Below, one piece after another: positions 58,481-64,000 of a DNA stretch of 64,000 nt. Below the pieces are notes generated by a model. That model was given only the letters and a program-made list of their open reading frames with translations. It made no database searches and was not told the DNA's origin. The DNA comes from Tubiluchus corallicola (Eukaryota; Priapulida; Priapulimorpha; Priapulimorphida; Tubiluchidae). Made by a program: the position numbers and the translations under genes. How positions within the stretch are numbered: position 1 is the first letter of the stretch; each line of letters starts with the position of its first letter. The stretch covers positions 248,001 to 312,000 of the forward strand of contig JAQGDQ010000133.1 of the NCBI GenBank assembly GCA_030141605.1. The letters run 5' to 3'.

Positions 58481-61009
58481 TCCTAGTGATACGTTCATCA
58501 CTTATAGTGATATTCAGCTTGTTCATTATAATTTTAGTATTGCGTCTTTTCAATTTAGTAATCATTTTTATCACACCTATCATCAAAAATAAAACGGATT
58601 TTTAATAAACTACTCAAACCCGCGACAATTCAAAAATGTAAACTTTTTTCGCTAAATTGGCTAGCTAATTTGACATAAAAAAGTTTCTATTCTATATAAA
58701 GAATTTACCAGGTCTAAAAGAGTACGAGCAATATTCTTATAAGTGGCCTTTGCGTGAAACATCCTCTCTATGCTAATGACCTGTGTATGCTAGTCCCCTT
58801 TATGCAAGCTTTTAGAGTACTATTTGTGTTTGTGTGCAAGCTTTGCTTGTTCTGCAAAGACAGAGCATCAGGAATTGGATATTTTCGAGGACGATATGCC
58901 ACTTTAAATAATTTTTAGAATCGCATATTTTGAAAAGTCGCAAATTTCTCATCAAAAAATTACAATATTTTTTGTGAAGAGCGCCTTTTCTTGTTGTCAC
59001 TTTATTGTTGGAAAATAATTGCAAGATAGTTCGCCAGAGTTGGAAAATAATGATGCAGTTTGTAGCATTGCAACCTTTAGTGTGTACACAATTAAAGACA
59101 ACTCTCTCCTATAACCACATGAATATTGCAACTAGGAAAAAGTCAGACACCAATTTCAATTTAATTTAATTCAGGTTTAATGTTGAAAATGCTTATTATT
59201 TATTAAACAAAAACTAGAACTAATAAATCAACAAGTTCGGTGCTGTATATTGCTGAACTACTTCTTTGGCGTTAATGAAATGAGGAAAATCCAGTCAAGT
59301 CATGAAAGAGCAGCTTTTTCTTACGAAACAGCTATCTTCTACCGTGGAGCCATCAATGCAGTAAACGTCAAAATATCATTAGTATTTGAACGAATAGCAA
59401 CCAGAAAATTTGCATCAACCATTTCTACAAGTAATATGCTTGATTAAAATGATTAATTATATTTGTTACCGCTCACGATTCCAGCACATTTAATAAATAA
59501 ATGATATTTTTCGAATAAATGGCTAACAGCAACAATAATGATGTTGATGTTTCGTGCAGCCAACCTACAGCATTTCCTTTACAAATTATAAAGAAACCAT
59601 TAGCTAATAACATACTTCAAGCATTTTAATTGGCGCCTAGCAAAAAATGCTGACATGGGCGTTCAGTGAAAAGTCAATTCCCCTTGGAGTCATAGACGTT
59701 ACAGCAAACATAATAAACACGTATAAAACCAATGATCATTAATATTTAATTAGGTGGCAATGGCGCTCTTTGCAACAGGATGTTGCATCTTTTCTTACAG
59801 AGTAATTAGACCTTGTGACTTTTCAAAATACGCAGCCTTACAAGTACTTAAAGTCTCGTATTCTTGATGCTGTGTTTTGTCTTTACAAATCTGCTGTGCA
59901 ACTTTGTACGGAATACTTCAGTAACATCTGTTATAACCAATTCCAAAGATTGTGAAATTGTATTGTTAAGATTCTGACGAGGACCTTGTTCATCAATGAC
60001 CAGTTGCTACATGAGATACTCTCAGAACTTCTTCCATTTGTTCCGAGTTCTCGTTTTGCTCCTACGTGTCTAGTTATTTCTCGTGGGCCTCTTATCTGTG
60101 GAATTCTTTTGATATTGTAATGGCAGCAGCTAACAGGTCCAAGGTTCACTACCTAATTGCTGCTATCTTTTTATCCATAACCAGTGGTAAACGTAGAAAT
60201 ACAAGTTGAACAATAGAAATTTCTCTCCCGTGTTCTTCACGCTGGTTACGACTACAGGCTAGGTGCTGAGCTGGTAAACGCACATGCCCGTTCACCTATT
60301 GAATCAAGGAGGACATTTCATATCAGCGCTATACCTGATATGCAATGGTTTCATATGGACGAGTAACATCACAGTTTAGAGTGGGGTCAAAAATAAATTG
60401 CATTTCGCCCACTTGACAATATTCTTGGAAATAATTTCTATTTATCTCTGCACTTAGAATTCGACGATTTTACAATTTATAGAAATTTACAGTCAAGCAG
60501 TTTTCCTACACTTAACGAAGCCAAGTTTACTTGTATAATAACTCAGAGCAATCTAGCGAGTACATCTTTTGTGTGTGGCACGGTGTAGCCAAGCGTGACG
60601 TAATTTTCATGTCAAAATGAAGTTTTAAATGGCTTCTGCAGTTCGCCAAATTAATACTGTGAAAAATGGGTTGAATCCACCGCAGTAATCAACTGAAATG
60701 ATCTTTTGATGTATAGCCCCTATCTCGATTACGGACTAATGCTTGCATCGCCCTTGAATCCTCCCTGGTTGAGGCGCAATATGAGGCTCTTACTGCAGAG
60801 AAACTGATAGTTTGTGGCCTGAATGCTTGTGCTTGTTTACGTATCCTGAACGTTGAGACACATAACTGACTACTCTTAGAGCGTCATCTTATTCAAGTTA
60901 CATCAGCAGTGGCACATGATTGCAAACGCCTTGGTCACTTACCGGTTAACTTCATTGAGTATCATGAGATTCATTTGCTATTCACTTTGATATGTTGTAT
61001 GTTTTTGTA

Positions 61010-61195
61010 CGTCGAGACCGGATCCTATGTATAACCGCTAACCCCCCAACATGAGACACTGAACCAGCAGAAGTGTCTTAGCAATGTTATTAATGTATTC
61101 CCCCCCCCCCCCAACGAGGAAAATAGCTGGAATTCACAACGAGAATTGATCCCAAGCGGTCACTGACTAGGGTCGGCATAGCTTAACTTCCGCCT
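61010..61195 (-). mobile_element. 5S-rRNA-like SINE, copy E
   Basis: The minus strand starts CGGAAGTTAAGC, one base from the 5S rRNA CGGAAGCTAAGC, then GTCAGTGACCGCTTGGGAT. The tail GCTAAGACACTTCTGCTGG, then TTCAGTGTCTCATGTTGG matches copies B and C. A 13-C run (61,100-61,112, + strand) sits between head and tail. Confidence 0.7.
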
Positions 61196-61369
61196 GTGTA
61201 ATACCTGTCAATCTTTTTCCCGTGTAATTCTGTATCTATGTAATGAAAATTCCGCTTAACGAAATATAATAAGAATTGTATAATCTAAATTGTAATTGTT
61301 ATCTGAGTTAATGTTGTATATCAGCCCGCTTCGTTAATTTTAAATTATTGACTGCACATTCAGCTTGCC

Positions 61370-61590
61370 TCCTCTCTCTCTCTTTCAAAAAAAAAAAAAT
61401 CAGTGCCAGTTCAACGCACATAATAAAACAGATTTTTCTAGGTTTATGCATCAAGTGGTTTCTCTCTCTCTCTTTCTCTCTTTCTTTCTCTCTTTTTTTC
61501 TCTCTCTCTCTCTCTCCTCACACTCGCCTGTCTTTCTCTTTTTCTTTCTCCTACATTCTCTCTCTCTCTATCGCTCCTTTTTTCTGTGTG
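61370..61590. repeat. CT-rich microsatellite region
   Basis: Several CT and CTTT runs with a 12-A run near 61,388. The Ser/Leu/Phe frames here are artefacts of it. Confidence 0.9.
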
Positions 61591-62447
61591 TCAAGATGAT
61601 CAGCGGTCGACAAGAATACTTTAAATCCCCGCGGGACAATAAGAAGAAATGTTTTGCGGTTCGAAAGAAATCAAGTCATCATTATAATATAGCGCAGGAG
61701 CATGCTTCCCGATTACAATCAAAAAAGCCTTTTTAAATTATCAAATATTACCACGTTTCTGAGAAGCGGAAACACAACGGCGTAATTAATTACTGATTCA
61801 AAAGTTCGCGCAAAAAAGGTTCAATATGTTTGACTTAACAGGCCAAAGAACAGAAGACGATTGCATCATAGACCTACTGATATCATTGTAATCTTGTTAC
61901 GTACATAGATTGTGTGGCACTGTAATATGTGGAAACCTTTGCGCTAAGAGTTTTATTTGATTATATTTCTTATTTACTTGAACTGTAGTGCGTTTACAGC
62001 TCGTTATTGATTGAGGAATTTGTTGCTTCGCGTGTCTTTTGCAATCACATCAACTTACTTTTTTATATGAAAATATCGAACATTAATCAGTGATGTCAAT
62101 ATCACTTAATATCTCTTTCTGATTGCCTTTTTAACTCAAAATACTTATGGTGAGTCAATAATAATTGGCAAGTACAGGATATTAGGAAATTGTTAACGCC
62201 TCTCCTGGATGTAAAACACCAAAAGGAATAGCAAAAAAGAGCACATTTTATATTTAATTTAGTAGCTACTCGCAGCTCTGGAGGTCTTAATCGACGAGGA
62301 TACGATCACTGAAATTTCTCAAAGGGCTTAGTATGATCAATCATTTCTTTAAGAACTTTCTTTGAATTCTGGGGATAAAAGTGATAGGGATTAGTAAAGC
62401 AGATTAAATGGAGAATAATGTTATGTCATTAAGAAGTTAAAAACGAG

Positions 62448-62487
62448 TATATATATATGAAAACTATATATAACTATATATAGTTTC

Positions 62488-62521
<34 letters not shown>

Positions 62522-62522
62522 T
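62448..62522. repeat. AT-rich hairpin and (TA)n tract
   Basis: ATATATGAAAACTATATATA and, after four bases, TATATAGTTTCATATATATA form near-perfect inverted arms, followed by a (TA)n run. Confidence 0.85.
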
Positions 62523-62649
62523 AATATGAAAACTGCGCCAATGATAGTGGCTGTTAATGAAGCCAATAATAATATTTCGATTTAGTTTCAACTACTATGC
62601 ATTAAATTTGTAAAACACAATTGGTCTTTGGATGAGCTTAAAATACTTG

Positions 62650-62792
62650 TTCATTCATTCATTCTGTCATTCATTCATTCATTTATTTATTCATTCACTC
62701 ATTCACTCATTCATTCATTTATTCATTCATTCATTCATTCATTCATTCATTCTTTCTTTCTTTTTTCATTTATTATTCATTCATTCATTTAT
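62650..62792. repeat. (ATTC)n microsatellite
   Basis: TTCATTCATT units with TTTA variants for about 140 bases. It explains the Phe-Ile-His-Ser repeat frames here. Confidence 0.95.
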
Positions 62793-63234
62793 GCAAAGGC
62801 CTATGAACGTACACAAGTAAGCACTATGTTCTACTATATTCTACATTTCGTTCACCTTGGAACTTATCTAGTGATCAAATTCTCTAGGCGTCTTAAAAAG
62901 TTCTTGCTCGACATCACGAAGCCGCTCAAAGATTTCAGATCAGGTTTAAACTGGATCAGATTTTGAAGCCAGGAAAAGTAGCTTGTTAGCAAAAAAATGG
63001 AATGAAAAACTCGCTGAACGTGTTATAAGCGCAAAAGTATGTCGGGAAGATCAAGAGATTTTGAAAACACCGCAAGAGAAGTTCGTTTTCTCCTTTTTTA
63101 TGGAAAGAATTTTGTCTTAGTAAAGCCGTGGAGTTTTCAAACATAAAATTTGTCCAGTATTTCCCAAGCTAGAATCCAACATTCGCCCAGCAGGGCCTAC
63201 TTAATTTTAGTATTTAATATGGATGGTTGTAGGG

Positions 63235-63435
63235 TGACAGAAGTCTGGCTCATTTTCGAGGCCATTCCTCTAAGACTAGACATCGAACTAGCAGAAAGGT
63301 CTTAGCCATATTCAGACATGTGTACGTCTTCCATCAACTAGAAGTATGTCAGATGAATCTTCTTAGAACGCGTATTGAACTCGGCAGTCGTCCATCCATT
63401 TACTGAACAACCTTGGTTTTGCTGAACTTTGTCTG
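63235..63435 (-). mobile_element. 5S-rRNA-like SINE, copy H
   Basis: The minus strand reads ACAAAGTTCAGCA, then GTTCAGTAAATGGATGGACG and ACTGCC (5S: GGTTAGTACTTGGATGGGAG, ACCGCC). The tail is GCTAAGACCTTTCTGCTAGT, then TTAGAGGAATGGCCTCG and AAAATGAGCCAGA. This copy has the best C-box match. Confidence 0.7.
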
Positions 63436-64000
63436 GTAAACTCCTCAAGATCTAGTTATGTTAACGTCACGTGGAATTGTAATTAAATCGCATTGTTAAT
63501 ATCAGCTTCATAACGAAGTGAAAGCTATTCTTAGACATTGAGTGCGGACCGTCTTCTGATTTCTGCACTGAAGCGACTTAAGACTCTTTAGGGAAATACC
63601 GAAGAGCAACATAAGTAAATTACACATAATAAAGTATTCAGCACCGCCTTATGGGTGACCACTTACTAATAGCTTCTAACCAAGTACTGGTACAATTGAG
63701 TAGCAGATCAAAGCTTGAATGAAGAAGACGGAGAAAATTAAAGCGAACTTGTAATCATTTTGTATGTATTGCCGTCTGAGACGACAGAAATGAGAATAAG
63801 AAGCACTTTGATGATGTTAATGTAGAGAACAGTCCGAAGACATTTGTCTTGATGAACTTATGTCTTAGAATAGCCAGAAGCCAAACTATGTGTTTGATTT
63901 ATTGGGTACCAAACGCTTAGTTACAAATAATTAGCAAACCAGAAAAAATGTATAATTATTAAAGTGCCTGACATTGAACCGGTAGGGCATAATAATCAAT

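Larger units (their letters stand above)
56685..64000 (+). other. Probable first intron of the GABA-B-like gene
   Basis: Sequence after the donor at 56,685. It contains a LINE, two SINE copies, CT and ATTC microsatellites and an AT-rich hairpin. The piece from 59.2 to 60.9 kb has no supported gene. The intron's end is not in the window, or is unrecognised. Confidence 0.5.

Noticed and set aside
59931-60149. 72-codon minus frame in the region after the second LINE
   Set aside because: A possible likeness to LINE C-terminal RG..L/WN patterns was considered but is not convincing. Stops break both sides.
62628-62966. Phe-Ile-His-Ser repeat frame
   Set aside because: Translation of an (ATTC)n array. 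The non-repeat end has no recognisable domain.

Overview
This is AT-rich animal DNA with spliced genes. Consensus GT-AG introns of about 0.4-6 kb, extracellular-domain exons in symmetric phase 1-1, degenerate LINEs, SINEs, a hAT-type MITE and many microsatellites all point to an invertebrate metazoan. I cannot fix the phylum. I see no bacterial-style genes, CRISPR array, rRNA or tRNA gene.

Three genes, all on the + strand, are supported. (1) 19,705-24,157: a two-coding-exon gene for a 719-residue probable nuclear protein. It is Ser/Thr-rich, with SUMO-type motifs, an acidic patch and a C-terminal coiled coil. I recognise no named family. Its start codon is overlapped by a short upstream ORF. 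(2) 32,170-53,929: an 18-exon gene whose splice phases all join. It gives a 1,192-residue type I membrane protein: signal peptide, CCP-CCP-MAM-TSP1-TSP1, an acidic and Thr-rich linker, CCP-CCP-MAM-TSP1, a Thr/Pro/Arg stalk, one transmembrane helix and a 34-residue tail. The two halves look like an internal duplication: the four-exon MAM cassettes have matching phases and both total 552 nt. (3) 56,394-56,684: the first coding exon of a GABA-B-like class C GPCR. The rest of this gene was not found in the window.

Layout. 1-19.7 kb is mostly non-coding: possible gene edges at the far left, several minisatellites, a hAT MITE with a perfect 8-bp target duplication, 5S-rRNA-like SINE copies, and a 650-bp GT-rich cryptic repeat just before gene 1. 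24.2-32.1 kb is intergenic and holds a decayed minus-strand LINE. 32.2-53.9 kb is gene 2, whose introns carry microsatellites, an inverted repeat copy and a 0.7-kb minisatellite. 54-56.2 kb has its 3' UTR and SINE fragments. 56.4-64 kb is the start of gene 3, whose first intron (or downstream flank) holds a 5'-truncated LINE and more SINEs.

The genes are not an operon and have no evident shared pathway. Genes 2 and 3 are both cell-surface proteins. The most distinctive items are the duplicated CCP/MAM/TSP1 receptor and the dispersed 5S-like SINE family.
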